From assembly GCF_041260155.1 (NCBI RefSeq), contig NC_091941.1:39380747-39444746 (forward strand): a stretch of DNA of 64,000 nt. Direction: 5' to 3'. This DNA comes from Ptychodera flava (lineage: Eukaryota > Hemichordata > Enteropneusta > Ptychoderidae). Below the pieces are notes generated by a model. It was not told the DNA's origin and did not search any database. It was given only the letters and a program-made list of their open reading frames with translations. This document shows positions 12,426 to 24,007 of this stretch, piece after piece. Made by a program: the position numbers and the translations under genes. The stretch's first letter is position 1. Every line of letters begins with the position of its first letter.

Positions 12426-12794
12426 TGAATATGATTTCGCCAAACCTCAATATGTTAATAGAATAGATTAACACTCATAAAATCTTAAATATATAACAAT
12501 TTGTCATAGTGATTACAACATTTATCAGTGTTCTCCCTGAATAAGGTAACAGGGGCGTGGCACCCTCTTGCAAATTGCCAGAAATGAAAAAAAATTTTTT
12601 TGAAAAATAAAAGAATAAAATGTATGAGATAAAAAGTTGACGGTGATTTACAAGCAAAATGCAAGCGTGAGCGTCGATCCTGCAGGCTGCAAACGTAATT
12701 CTCATCGATCTTGCAAATCTCGCGAGTTTGTGATGTCATCCGAGATCATAGGCCCATGTGCAACTCATCGATGCGCGATGGCAGCATATTTGCA

Positions 12795-12867
12795 TAGTCT
12801 CGGTTACCCAACTCCTCTGCGCTACTGGCGAAACGAGAGCGCAGAGGAGTCTGGGTAACCGAGACTA
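12795..12867. mobile_element. 73-bp MITE with 10-bp target duplication
   Basis: The left arm is TAGTCTCGGTTACCCA followed by CTCCTCTGCGCT. The right arm is AGCGCAGAGGAG then TGGGTAACCGAGACTA. CATATTTGCA flanks it exactly on both sides (12785-12794 and 12868-12877). A 9-10-bp duplication is usual for Mutator-like elements. A related longer element is at 56663-56863. Confidence 0.8.
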
Positions 12868-12899
12868 CATATTTGCATGGCTCAGGCCGTAACATTATC

Positions 12900-12923
12900 C
12901 ACGGTCCCTCCATAGGGACCGTG
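12900..12923. repeat. Perfect short hairpin
   Basis: CACGGTCCCT and AGGGACCGTG are separated by four bases, inside the CAGTGTTCTCC element. Function unknown. Confidence 0.7.
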
Positions 12924-13355
12924 CATTAGGTAACCGACTTAGCTGAGTAAACATGCCAAGGAGCTTGAGGGTAACCAAGGACAGCAGAGTACACTGAAGT
13001 TTTTTAGGAGGTTAGAATTTCGCTTGTGAGGAAAAAGTTGTGTATTCTTCCCAAAGCAAAACGGCCTATTTTTAGGCTCGGCCGGACGTGTATCAGGATG
13101 AGAATACGTGAGTGTTATGGTGATAATTTTGATATCGATGAATAAATGTATGAGTTTTTTATACAAAAAAAATCGGAAAGAATACTCCCCCAGTGCCACC
13201 AAATAACACCATTTTAATCTCTGTTTTTCAAACGCTCCAACGGCAGGAGGGGGACACCCCCTCCTGACCTCCCCCCGCGACCACTTACTCGGTCGCTTGT
13301 GGTGCTTCGCACCACGTCTTCGCCCTCTAGTCAAAATATCCTGGGGAGAACACTG

Positions 13356-14309
13356 TATAGTCTAGTTTTCCAATCATCTAAAAGTTAATCAGATCCTTCC
13401 AGTAACAACTGTTTAATGCAGCATTTTGGTATTGAATTTATACACTAAAGTTTTAGGTGCAATCATGGTTACGTCGGATATGTTATGTGGATTCCATCAA
13501 CCTTGTGGTTTCTATGCTATTTGTGAATGTTCACCACTGACAATTAGTCGCCTTCTTTTCATTTCTGTCCTTGAACCATATTCATCGCTCCATATATTTT
13601 GCATGAATGATACATGTATGTCAGCATAACAGCATAAGAACAAGGTATATATCAACATCACTGATAACAAATCCATCTGATGAAAAATGTATTCACATTT
13701 TATCTTGGCAAAATGTCCGTGAGATTCAACAGTTTGCCATTTTTCTGAGAAAAGCTTTTCAAAAATGAGATGAATGTGTACCAGATTTGATTTAATGTAA
13801 TTTGTATAATTTGTTTAGTAACCAGTTTGTCACTGACTATCTTCCTTTGTATTTATATGTCATTGAATTTTAAGATGGTTTGAGGCCTTGCACTAATATA
13901 AACGAACTTGAACTTGCATGAATGATAGTATTACACTTCACTCAAAGTATTTAATGTGGTTCTGTGAGTACAAAGTTTTGAAATCAGGATATGTAGTTGT
14001 GATGATCATTTGATCACTTTTTAGTACATTATGGAATGCGGCATTGTATTTACGCTATTTGGAATCCATGAAGAGACAGTTGTTAGGACTATACAAAATA
14101 CATTGTGGTGAATAAATTGTCCATTGGTTACATGAGTGGGTTAGCAAGAAATGTTTTTTGAACCATTATACTATTGATGATGTAAACAGGATGCAGTTTA
14201 ATTGCTAAACTAAATAATGAGATCTAAGCTGGTATTGTGAGTCACAGACAATACCCTGGTATGTATGTGTCAAATTGGAGTTAGTGGTCCCTGACATATA
14301 TCTTGTTCA
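13356..14309. other. Intergenic stretch with a possible LINE tail
   Basis: No gene is supported. Near 13860-13910 the sequence GCACTAATATAAACGAACTT followed by GAACTTG resembles the 3' tail of CR1/RTE-like LINEs, but no coding part is visible upstream. Confidence 0.35.
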
Positions 14310-15055
14310 CATTGGCAACCCAACTGAAATTTGGGCCAACGCAAATAATTGTCCTTTTGGGATTAAATTTGGTCCGTGTCCACACCTACCGGTACCAGAA
14401 TTAGGGCCGACGTAACTTTACCTTCCTTTGTGACCTCTGACCTGTCAAAGTTCAAAATGGCGCATTTGAATATGGCACGCTGTTTCTACTGTTCATGATT
14501 TTCCTGTGTTTTTACGCACAAGAAGGGCAAATATGACTACCACTCACCCTTTTAATCATCGGAGAGATCTTCACTATCTATTGGATGAGCATGTGGTATA
14601 TATAAGACCGCGGTGGAGAAATAACCAGTGCGCGGCATTTTTGACATGCCTCTCTAGTCTATTACGTGCACTGTGGAATCGAATGACATGGTCTCGTTTG
14701 CGAAACAAAGGTTGGTGGGAAGTTCAGGGTACATGGGATGATATTAAAATATAAAGACTGGATTGAAAACTTTCGATAGGTGTAAACTTTAGTTTCAAAC
14801 GTCGTTTGTTTTGTGCGAATAGGGTGACTAGTTCAACTTCGATCCATAGCGGAGGCCTGGTCAACTGGGACCAGGGCCGACGTAACGTGTCCACACTGGC
14901 GATTTGCGTCGGACCAAATTTTGCGTCGGCCCTGAGTCGGCCCTGAACCCCCCCTTCTAACCGGGACCAAACTGAGTCGGCCCAGGGCCGACTCAGCGTG
15001 TCCACATTGGTTTTTTACGTCGGCCCCGGCCCTGGTCGGGACCTGGGCCGACGCA
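14310..15055 (+). mobile_element. PIF/Harbinger-derived element with subterminal GTGTCCACA repeats
   Basis: Both ends carry repeated blocks of the form GTGTCCACATTGG ... GGGCCGACGCAAA (left about 14318-14415, right about 14880-15055), with many direct and inverted GTCGGCCC motifs. Exact termini and target duplication could not be fixed. The centre holds a decayed transposase exon (next entry). Confidence 0.5.
14506..14793 (+). pseudogene. Harbinger transposase N-terminal fragment (broken)
   Basis: An 82-residue frame reads RRDLHYLLDEHVVYIRPRWR, later MTWSRLRNKGWWEV. A stop follows, and one frame over KDWIENFR precedes another stop. The order basic/aromatic region, WWE, a short spacer and then DWIENFR matches the start of Harbinger DDE transposases as I know them (WWE...F...DWxxNFRMSR). 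At least one frameshift and one stop break it, and no DDE core is present. DWxxNFR is the most telling part. This is a family recognition by eye, not an alignment. Confidence 0.5.
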
Positions 15056-15990
15056 AAGTCGTCAATCTGAACGTACCAATAATGATGACACACACAGACA
15101 CAGGTAGACATCAATTTCACATCAATTCCCATATAGGAGCTAAAAATATGTTTGTATTAAATACATATACAGTAAAAAATTCCTAACTGAAGCCATGGCT
15201 ATGCTTTTGAAATCTCTCTGACCATCCCACTGGGTAAAAGTCTAAAAACCAAATGCTGCTTCTTTATTACGTACATCTCCCTCATCTCAATAATCATACC
15301 ATGCTGCCTCACTCTCTATTGTTATGCAAATGATCACTAGTCCTGGTCTGTCTACATCAATGCACTACCAAAATTACCTTTTCTCCGACTCACCTTTCTT
15401 TCCTATGTCTTTCTTATCTCATGATAATCATGGAAAATAAAGGTCTATAAAACAAATAAACTTTACTTAAACATATGAAATATTTATATTACCATTGCAT
15501 AGTTTCTCTACACTATTGCATGGTTGTACAGTAGAAACAGGATCATGAATGCCATTACATCATACATGACAGAGTAAGGCCGAGGGAAACAGTCTGTTTT
15601 TGGGGGTGACTCACAGGCCCGAGGGGTTAAAGACGTATGCTGTTGCCCTCATGCCAGTCAATATGTGTTTTGTAACACATCTCATCCGTAGCCATGCATA
15701 AGAACGTACTATACACAACACTTGTCGCATGTAGGTCTATGATGTAATATGTTTGAGTGGTTCAGTGAGAAAAAGTTTTTCCTATATAAAAGATCGCAAT
15801 ACTTTTGCAAAACGTTCAATTCACCTTTGATTATAGTTTTTGTCCGTATCGAGTCCTTGTTGGAAACCAAAGCATTCAATTCTTCTTCAGAAAGTAGGAT
15901 AACCAAAAATATTCTGGATTATAGTTTCGATCGGCTGCAGACGGCATCTTTGTTTACATTCCGGTCCGCGTTCGCGTCAAATATCGTTTT
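15056..15990. other. Intergenic stretch upstream of the zinc-finger gene
   Basis: Nothing is recognised from 15056 to about 15900. The last 100 bp become GC/CpG-richer (GGTCCGCGTTCGCGTC), consistent with a promoter or 5' UTR of the gene starting at 16022. Confidence 0.4.
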
Positions 15991-15998
15991 TGACGTCA
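15991..15998. promoter_or_regulatory. Full CRE palindrome upstream of the zinc-finger gene
   Basis: TGACGTCA lies 23 bp before the chosen ATG at 16022, in a CpG-rich segment. It is the consensus for CREB/ATF factors. Whether it lies in the promoter or the 5' UTR depends on the transcription start, which I cannot see. Confidence 0.4.
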
Positions 15999-16021
15999 GC
16001 GGGCATCATTTTTCGGAACTG

Positions 16022-19000
16022 ATGCCTGGCAGGCAACAGTTCAAACAAATAATGCCTGATGACGTCGTTTACGTGGATCAGCACAAAAAGAACGCATCCC
16101 ACGTGACTATCAATTGGCGAATTAGAATACAGACTGCGGATGAGGTGTGTTACAATTATAATTGACTCATCCTAAAGAGTTACTACTGCCCATATTTTGG
16201 TCAAAACTTGTCATGGCATTTGACAAATTGCATTTTCTTTTCAGCATTGTGATTAAGTTGTTGTTTGAAAAAGATGATGATGGCATAATTTCAACGGAGC
16301 ATGCCTACTCTGCCTTCAAAGTCACCATTGAGCATGTATTCCCATCTATTACGGCACAGGCCTCAAGTCACTTCGGACACCTACTTAAGACAGTTTTTCC
16401 CAGCGTCATACGATGTGTTAGGACAAAGGACAGAATGTATCCTTTCAACAATATTGCTAGGCACTTTTTAAGATTCTCTCCCAGAAAACACTATTTGAAC
16501 TCTCCATATATACTCTGATATTTGATGTAAAGATACTGTAAAACATTCACTGGTATTCATATAGTGACAAAATTCTATGGTGCATTGGGCCAGTGTCTTT
16601 ACTAGGCCAGTATGTGTATGTTTCAAGTGTCTCTTTTTCTGTCTGGTTGTCATTTGATCAAACTGATCTCAAAGTGTGAACAGTGTAGGTACATTGAATG
16701 TTCTTACGATGAGCAGGGGTGCACTTTGATTGTATTCAAAGCAGGTGTGATTTGATTGTATTCGAAGCATGAATTGCACATTGTTAGCACAAATCAATGT
16801 TGTGAAAACCGAATCACCAGCTCTTTACCGGTGTCAATAAATATAATCTTTATAATATCAAAATTTGCATCATGATCATTACATCTGTACAACATAGGAT
16901 CAATAATGTTAATATTGTTTCCTTGACAACATCCTGCCTCAGACCTCACTATTCTAAAATCAGTATGAAGCCAAAGGATCTGCTTGAACAAGAAATCTTT
17001 CCTGTACTTGGAAAAATTAAACAGTTATTTGAAGATTGTCTTTGTGATGGCGCTGTCTTCTTCGTAAGACATGCAGTATTTTTAAGGGTAAGTAGAAAAT
17101 ATCCAGGAAACACTGCAACTTTAAGATGGCACTCTGTAAGTGGTAGCAGTCATGTGATATATGATGGCAGTGTGTGTTGGGGATTACTGGTGTTGTGTTA
17201 GTGCTAGCATTCACAAACATGATATAGTGTGTCAGTGTGTGATAAATCACTGCTTGTGTGTCGTTGGTAGTACACTCATACAAGATGAGATGTGAAGTGT
17301 CTTAAAAATGTGAAAATATTTCAAATTACTTGGTCCAATACTTGGTTTTAGACCGACTTGCACACATGGGGAAGGACTATTTATTTTGTGTTTTGTTTAG
17401 AATATCCTTTCTTAAATTAAAACAGGATTGTAAACTTAAGGTTGAAATTCTGCTCACTGCTTTCAAGATTAAGCAATAACTTCTTATTGAAGTTTGGAAA
17501 GCAAAACATTTTAGCTCACATTTGGTATACCAATGTGAGGTTATAGTATAAGCTGAAGTCTGTGGCGTATGTCATATGTATGTATGTATGTACCCTACGG
17601 TATGTATGTATGTATGTATGTATGTACGTACGTACGTGCATACGTACGTACGTATAGTATGTCGGTCACCATCAAAAACTTGCGAACTGCTACACTTTTC
17701 ATGGGATTTTGTTCAAATGAAGTTTGCATTACCAAAATTATGCAAATGAGCTTAAAAAATGTGAAAATGGTCAAAAATTAATAACTCAAGAACCACTGTT
17801 TTGATTGCTTTGAAATTTAGTGGGCAAGTACCTTAGGTGGATCTTGTACAGTTATAGGTATATTGTGAAGATATCTTGAATTCTATATTTTTGCTGAATT
17901 TTTTGGTTATTTTTCAAATTTTTTGTGAAAATTCTTCTTCTCTGAAACCGCCAGCCCAGTTGCTTTCAAATTTGGGTTGGATGTTAGCAAGGGTGTTACC
18001 TTTCTGATTTGTCAAAATTACGACAAATTGGCAAAATTACCATTTTGGAGCAATTTTTGTCATTTTTGGTCAAAAAAGCGTAAAAAATTTTTTTCTTTAA
18101 AACTTTTGGACAGACAGCTTTTATATTTAGTGTACAGTTGCCCAGGGATGACAATAGTTGGATATGTGGAAATTGTTCAGAAATATGCAAATTTGTGTTT
18201 ATAAGACAGTTTTGTCATTTTCAGTCAAGAAAACATATTTTCAAAACAATTTTATCATTTTGGTCAAGAAAACTTGTTCTCAAAAACTACTCGTCTGATA
18301 GCTTTGTAATTTGGTATAACAGTCCCGAGGGATGTTATTCGATAACTTTTCTGCTCAAAGTGTTGGGAAACCCCAAATTGTATAATTTTGGTAATTTTCT
18401 CAGTCTTTGATCTTAAATGACCTATACCAACCCAGGATATGTTGTGAGACAGTGGTTAAGGCTGTGAACATAATTTTGTCATATTTGGTATCAATTTGTA
18501 GTGAAATTTGATCCAGAAAACTAAGCTGAGGTTAATTTTTCCATTTCGGACCAATGTTTACAACTTTTCCATGTAAGACACACAAGAACTGATAAGAAAT
18601 TTGAATCCAGGATAATTCCACATGTCATAATCACCCCCCCCCCTTCCCCCAGCAGTGAAAGGCATTTCACCATCTGTAACTAACTTAGTGCTTTTTACAT
18701 TTGAATGACAGCACTGATGGCATTTTAAAAATCCCCAAGGTTGTAAATATATCACCTACGTTTCCCCACTCTCCCACCTTTTCTTTTTGTCAAGCCTTCT
18801 CTTGCTGATTGTTTTTATTGACATTTGCTAATGTACGTAGGATCTGCTTATTGTCCCATTTCTATAGAAGTTGATATGCATGTTTCTAAAGTTTACCTCC
18901 AGTGCCTATGTTGCACAACTTATTTGCTTTTGTCATTCTTGTTTTTCTGGTTGTACTGTGTAGAAATCATTGTCATAACATAAACGCAGAACTTTGCTGC

Positions 19001-21422
19001 ACTGAACAGATAGAAACAACATTCATCATTGATCTTTGGTACCAATACTAGTATGTACCAATTCTGATCAAATGTGAGCAACACCATATCATTTGCGGGT
19101 TTTTTTTATTTTAATTTCAGGATTTGATATCTCCTGGCAAGGACTCTTCAAGTATGACGAAAGTGTCTGATGGTGTCAAGAAAGTCATGAGAGTGATCGA
19201 TGAGTGTCTTGATTCTCCAACTAATACGGATACAGTTACCAACACTCCCATCTCAAAGCCAAATTTGGAGACTGATGTCATTGATGTCAGTGACAGTGAG
19301 TCAGAAATTGAAGACAGCATAGCCATTGAAAGTCCTGCCACAGATAATGTGCCAATTGAAAGTCTTGCCATAGATAATGTGCCAATTGAAAGTCCTGCCA
19401 TGGTATGGTGCGTGGAAAACGGAGTTCTTGTTCTCAGAACAACTGATGAAGTCATCCCTGATACCACAGCCAGTGAGCAACATAATGAAAGCTTTAATCA
19501 ACATCGTGAGACTGGACCCAGTCAGTTTCCACTTCATACCAGTGAGAACATCTACGCTGTTGGAGATCTAGTTTTGCCTCCTTTGCCATGTCCAGACCCT
19601 CAACCATCAAATAGTTTGCCTTTGGTAACAACTCCCAGTCAGCTTGATGGCAGTACACATTCTTCTTACGATACAAACTGTATTCACAATAGCACTGAGG
19701 TACAAAATCACACCTCTCATCTTCCTCAACAAAGTATGATTTCACTTCCATCTACATCTTCATCTGGAGTGGAAAATGGTGACGTGAGATTTGGTGAAAC
19801 CAGTTATAAAGGCAACAATCAGAACCATGAGAATACAAATGAATCAGAAGTGAATGACAACAACAGTATAGACAGTGGTATCTGTAGTGATAATGGTAAG
19901 TTTGATTCATGTAGTCATCCTTACTATTGCAATTTGAGTCAGAATGTATAAGCTGTCAAGTCTAGTTGAACAACAATACATACACATGTAAAAATCTTTT
20001 GTAATTACCATTTTACCTGCTACTTAACAACTAGTTTAGGTGTTGACACAACTTTATGTGAACACGTCAAACATTTTAAACTCCACAAGATCATGCACTG
20101 ACATGTCTGGGATCAAAAACAGCATCTTTCACATCAACAACCGACTCATAGTTGTTGTCAAATGATTCATCAAGAATATCTCTTTGTATTGTTTTATTTT
20201 AGTGTGTAGAAGTCCTGAAACAAATAGCAAGGTCAAGAAACGAAGAGAAACTCAAAGAGGGAAAATACTGCCTAAAATGAAAGCTGCTAAGATAATATTG
20301 TATAGAGGCAGTGTCCAAGAAAGTATTGATGTCACAAAATCTACCAAATATAAACATATTAAGGTTACATATTGTTTTGCGAAATTTCCGTCTAAGATGA
20401 CCTTGAAAAAGCACCTACAAGTGGTTCACCCAAAACAGATCATGAAAGCGTCACGACCATTTCCCGTCTCAAGAACATTGATTGCAAGTAAAAAGAGTGT
20501 AGCAATATACACTTGTGTTATGTGTCAACGCTACTTTAGTGGTGTTCATGGATACAAATCACACATGCTTTCGGTCCATTCCAATAGAAATCTGTTCTCT
20601 TGTAAGATATGCAACAAACTAGGGTTTGTCCGCAAGTATGATCTTTTGATGCACAGGAAAACTCAACATGCCAAGCGACCACACAGAAAATCACAGAAGG
20701 TACCGGTAGTATTGGAGACAGAATTCAGCACTAGCAGTGAAAATGAATATGGCAATGAATGTAGTTCTGATGACACCAGCAACGAAGACCAGCAAAGCAT
20801 TGGTACTTCAGATCGCCCAGTCAAGAGAAAGTTATTCAGGTCAACAGGCAAAACAAAGAAGACAGCATTGATGCGGCGTAAAGAGAAAAAGGAGAAAAGA
20901 GAAAGCGATGATTGTACAGAGATGAAGATTGCAGATACCAAGCCATCCACTTGCAAAGCTACAGCAGATAAAGTAAGGCAAAAGACGCTGTTTAAACCTC
21001 CTGAATCATGTTACAGTTTGTCCATCAATAATTTATTGCCCTCTGTGACACTGAAAAAAATAAAGATGAAAACAAACGAGGTGTACATAGTAAATAAGAA
21101 ACACAACAAAGCCATGGAACAAACAACAAAGACAGCAGAATGTAGCAATACATCTAAAAATTGCAGCAGTACTTGCAACGATGCAGATAATTCCAATACA
21201 ACAAGAGGTGAAGAGCCATGGTACATGACTAGAATGAAACAAAACACTGGTCTTGATGTGTACCAGGAAATGTTTTCATGCCCATACTGTAGCATTATCT
21301 TTCCAGATACTGCTATGTACGTGACCCACTGTAGCTTGCATTGTCAAGATAACCCATTCCAATGTCGTCTATGTCTTGTCCAGTGCAATGACAAATATGA
21401 ATTTCAAAAACACAGATGCTAA
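16022..21422 (+). CDS. Putative transcription factor: RFX-like domain, C2H2 fingers, Ikaros/Hunchback-like C-terminal finger pair
   Basis: Exons read: 16022-16146, 16245-16460, 16943-17087, 19121-19895, 20203-21422, which keep frame and give 826 residues. Residues about 42-115 (KLLFEKDDDGIISTEHAYSA ... SHFGHLLKTVFP ... YPFNNIA) resemble an RFX-type winged helix. The region 163-420 is acidic and Ser/Thr-rich, probably disordered. Exon 5 encodes a degenerate finger (VTYC for CxxC, about 475-496), two regular C2H2 fingers (about 525-546 and 554-576), a basic KRK-rich stretch (about 627-654), and two terminal fingers. FSCPYCSIIFPDTAMYVTHC and FQCRLC...DKYEFQKHRC closely follow the MYxxH and DRYEF pattern of Ikaros dimerisation fingers. 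Intron 2 appears to use a GC donor. Exon 1 could also end at 16144, but only 16146 keeps frame. A likely nuclear regulator; orthology is not claimed. An AATAAA at 22263 could end the transcript. Confidence 0.8.
17508..18420 (+). repeat. TTTTAGCTCA hairpin-headed repeat in intron 3 of the zinc-finger gene
   Basis: The head is CTCACATTTGGTATACCAATGTGAG, a near-perfect palindrome, followed by a TATG/ACGT simple tract (17569-17655). Behind it are about four diverged units in which a phrase like 'AAAACTACTCGTCTGATAGC' leads to an AATTTGG/GTACAGT block. Related heads lie at 8098 and 34649. Confidence 0.6.
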
Positions 21423-22993
21423 AACACTGAAGCACACATCAAAAATTCAGTCATCCAGACCACAGGCCTCTTCACCATGATAAAATTCTACTGAATACTT
21501 TTCAATTAGGTTCAGTAAGAAGAACTTAATCCATGCTGTATGGAGAGATACATTGATTTTATTTGTGTCACAAGTTGTAAATTGTTTGTACTAAATTTAT
21601 TCTTTCTCTCTTACATTGTAAAATTATCATATAGAAAGAACATGCTTTAACGTGTGTTGCAGCACTTCTTTGAAAGTAGGGATCAGTGCTGGAGTATTGC
21701 AATATGTATTTAAACAGTGTACGCCATTAATCACAACTGGTCAGGAAAGTTGATAATTTTTAAAGGAGATTTTTGTTTTTTCAATTCAGGACAATTTTTT
21801 GTAGTAATGAACAATTGTAAATTGTTATCAAACTACTGTGTGATAAGCATGTACTGTTTGTGTTTTAGTTCATATTTTAATCCATGTTATTTATCTACAG
21901 TCATCTTGTATTCCATCATTGCAAGACAGTGTCTTGTCATATTTTGTAAGATGAAGATGATGTTAGTAATATCTTATTAGTGTGAAATTTGTCTAAGGAG
22001 ACCTACCACTAATCGGAGCTCCTCTCCATTAAGTACAGCCTCATCTTGTCATCTTGTTCCATAGCTGTCCTTAAAAAAAACGACTTCCATGGTGACTGGT
22101 AATTTTATTCTATACAGAATGTAAATAATGTGATAATTAACTTTACAAGTACTTATAAGATGAAATACTGAAATATTTATAAACTGTAATTCTCACATGA
22201 TTTGAATATTTATAGATTTGTTAAAGTTGTTTTTTAAAAATTAATTGACCAGAAGATCAAATAATAAAATATTCATAAACTGTAACTTTTACACATTTTG
22301 AATATGTATAAATGGGTTAAGATGTATTTATTCTTTTTAAAAATCAATTGACGAAGTTTTGTACATAGAATTGTTTTTAAGATCTTTGCATGCAAACAAT
22401 ATACTGTATTCAGGATTTTTCATCAGCAAATGAAATTATCAAGGTAATACCGCTAAAGCTTGGACAATTCAGGTAATGATTTTCAAGAATTCCAATGGCG
22501 ATAACCTAATAATACTCTTTTAGATGTTTCATAATTTTCACAGGGACACGTTTCAGTTTATAATAATTTACTTATCAAAGTGTTTACATAGTGAAGGCTG
22601 CAAAAAACTTTGTTTTAGCTTTATTTTGTTTGTTGTTAAATGCAGAAATACTCAAGAGTTTTCTAAGGGCGCAACATGCCAATTATACCTCCTATCAATG
22701 ATTTTGTATTTATAAATACCAATTTACTCTCATCAAACATCCATCAATTACAGTTTTGCCATGCTTTTAACATTTGCACCAAACTTTGCTATAACTTTGA
22801 TGTTTTAACTTGATTGATCAGGTCTCATGCTGTGCAATGGGGTGAAATGGATTTGGGATTGCTATCTTTCAGTGTTATGTTGTGAATTATGAATGAACAG
22901 TAAACAAAAATTATCAATATTTACACAGTTTGTCCAACAGCTGAAGAACATATAAGTTTTCTTCCATTCAGGTTTTTTCTTTCATATGTGAAT
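21423..22993. other. 3' UTR and intergenic sequence
   Basis: It follows the stop codon of the zinc-finger gene. It is AT-rich with no protein-like frames. AATAAA at 22263-22268 is the first reasonable poly(A) signal I see. Two similar segments (22155-22210 and 22262-22320, AATATTTATAAACTGTAA-like) form a diverged direct repeat. Confidence 0.4.
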
Positions 22994-22997
22994 TTAA

Positions 22998-23235
22998 AGA
23001 GAGGGGGTTCGTCAGAACTGCGCATGTGTGACTTTCCTGTTCACAAACAAGGTATTTCATGCATATCTAGATGCATCACGTCAACATAGCTGCAACATTT
23101 AAATTTTACGATATTCATTGTTAACAAACATATGATTTAAATGTCATCGATTGCCAATGTACCCTAGATACAGTGTTACATGGGTCGTAGGGGTTCCTGG
23201 CAACCTTTCAGCAGCGTTCAGACAACCTCCTCCCT
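22998..23235 (-). mobile_element. TTAA-type MITE, relative of 3983-4133
   Basis: The left end AGAGAGGGGGTTCGTCAGAA is preceded by TTAA (22994-22997). The right end, read inversely, is AGGGAGGAGGTTGTCTGAAC and is followed by ATAA, one change from TTAA. The right half matches the left half of the element at 3983-4133 in opposite orientation. Confidence 0.55.
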
Positions 23236-23506
23236 ATAAGACTTGCTTGAAGCTTTCATGTCTGTCAACCTTGAACCAGATGTTTTCCATTTAGTCTTTT
23301 ACAGGTGTATAATAATTAAGCCTAATACAAGATTACATATAAGTTACTTCAGATACAGAAGGAAACACAGATTTGCAGTGTTTCTCAAAAGACAATTATG
23401 CATATCATCGATTTCTATAATTCTGTGAATGAAGAAGTTGAGATCAAATAGTATATGTAAAATATAAATAAAAAAGACAATACTGAATGTAGGTAAACCA
23501 GCTTAA

Positions 23507-23590
23507 CCCTTCACCATCATGGTTTGGCCCAAACCCATTGTTATCATTGATGACTGTGGACCTTTTTACATGGAATTAGGGGCGAACAGG
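23507..23590. mobile_element. 84-bp TTAA-flanked MITE-like sequence
   Basis: TTAA occurs at 23503-23506 and 23591-23594, with imperfect inverted ends CCCTTCACC and GGCGAACAGG. It is short and the ends are weak, so this could be coincidence. Confidence 0.35.
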
Positions 23591-24007
23591 TTAAATCCAA
23601 ACAATCTCAGGTTTACTCAGAACAGTGCTTGTCACAATGTATTTAACCTACCTCTAATAAATGTAAAAAGTATAAGAATCTTGCAACCTCAGTAAACCAT
23701 CCATCCTTTAAATGTTTTAGGCTACTAAATAGATTCTTTCAAAAAATGAACAATGAATGGTTGGTTATGAAAAAATATTTAATATTTAATATTACTGACC
23801 AGCTCAGAACTCAGACAGAGCACTGTTTAAAGGAATAAGAATATAAATACTGTAAAATTTGGAAACCCAGGAAAAGTTTATTTTAGTTGTAGTCCAGACT
23901 ACGTACATTGAAAATAATTAACTAGATTTATTAAAATATGGAAGAACTAAACTCTTTATGATTTTTGCAGATTTGTCAAACATCGGATGAACCAAATGTT
24001 AAATACG

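Larger units (their letters stand above)
12526..13355. mobile_element. TIR element with CAGTGTTCTCC ends, composite
   Basis: It starts CAGTGTTCTCCCTG and ends CAGGATATT-type sequence in inverse, finishing GGGGAGAACACTG. The right part (13185-13330) contains one GCCACCAAATAACACC module and the hairpin GTGGTGCTTCGCACCAC, both shared with the TTA elements at 19-1923 and 29417-31377. The flanks (TTTAT left, TATAG right) show no convincing target duplication. A smaller MITE (12795-12867) and a perfect hairpin (12900-12923) lie inside. CAGTG-type ends resemble hAT-like families, but without an 8-bp duplication the assignment stays open. Confidence 0.55.

Noticed and set aside
19301-19751. Minus-strand frames over the acidic exon of the zinc-finger gene
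   Set aside because: Shadows of exon 4, whose plus frame joins in phase with its neighbours.
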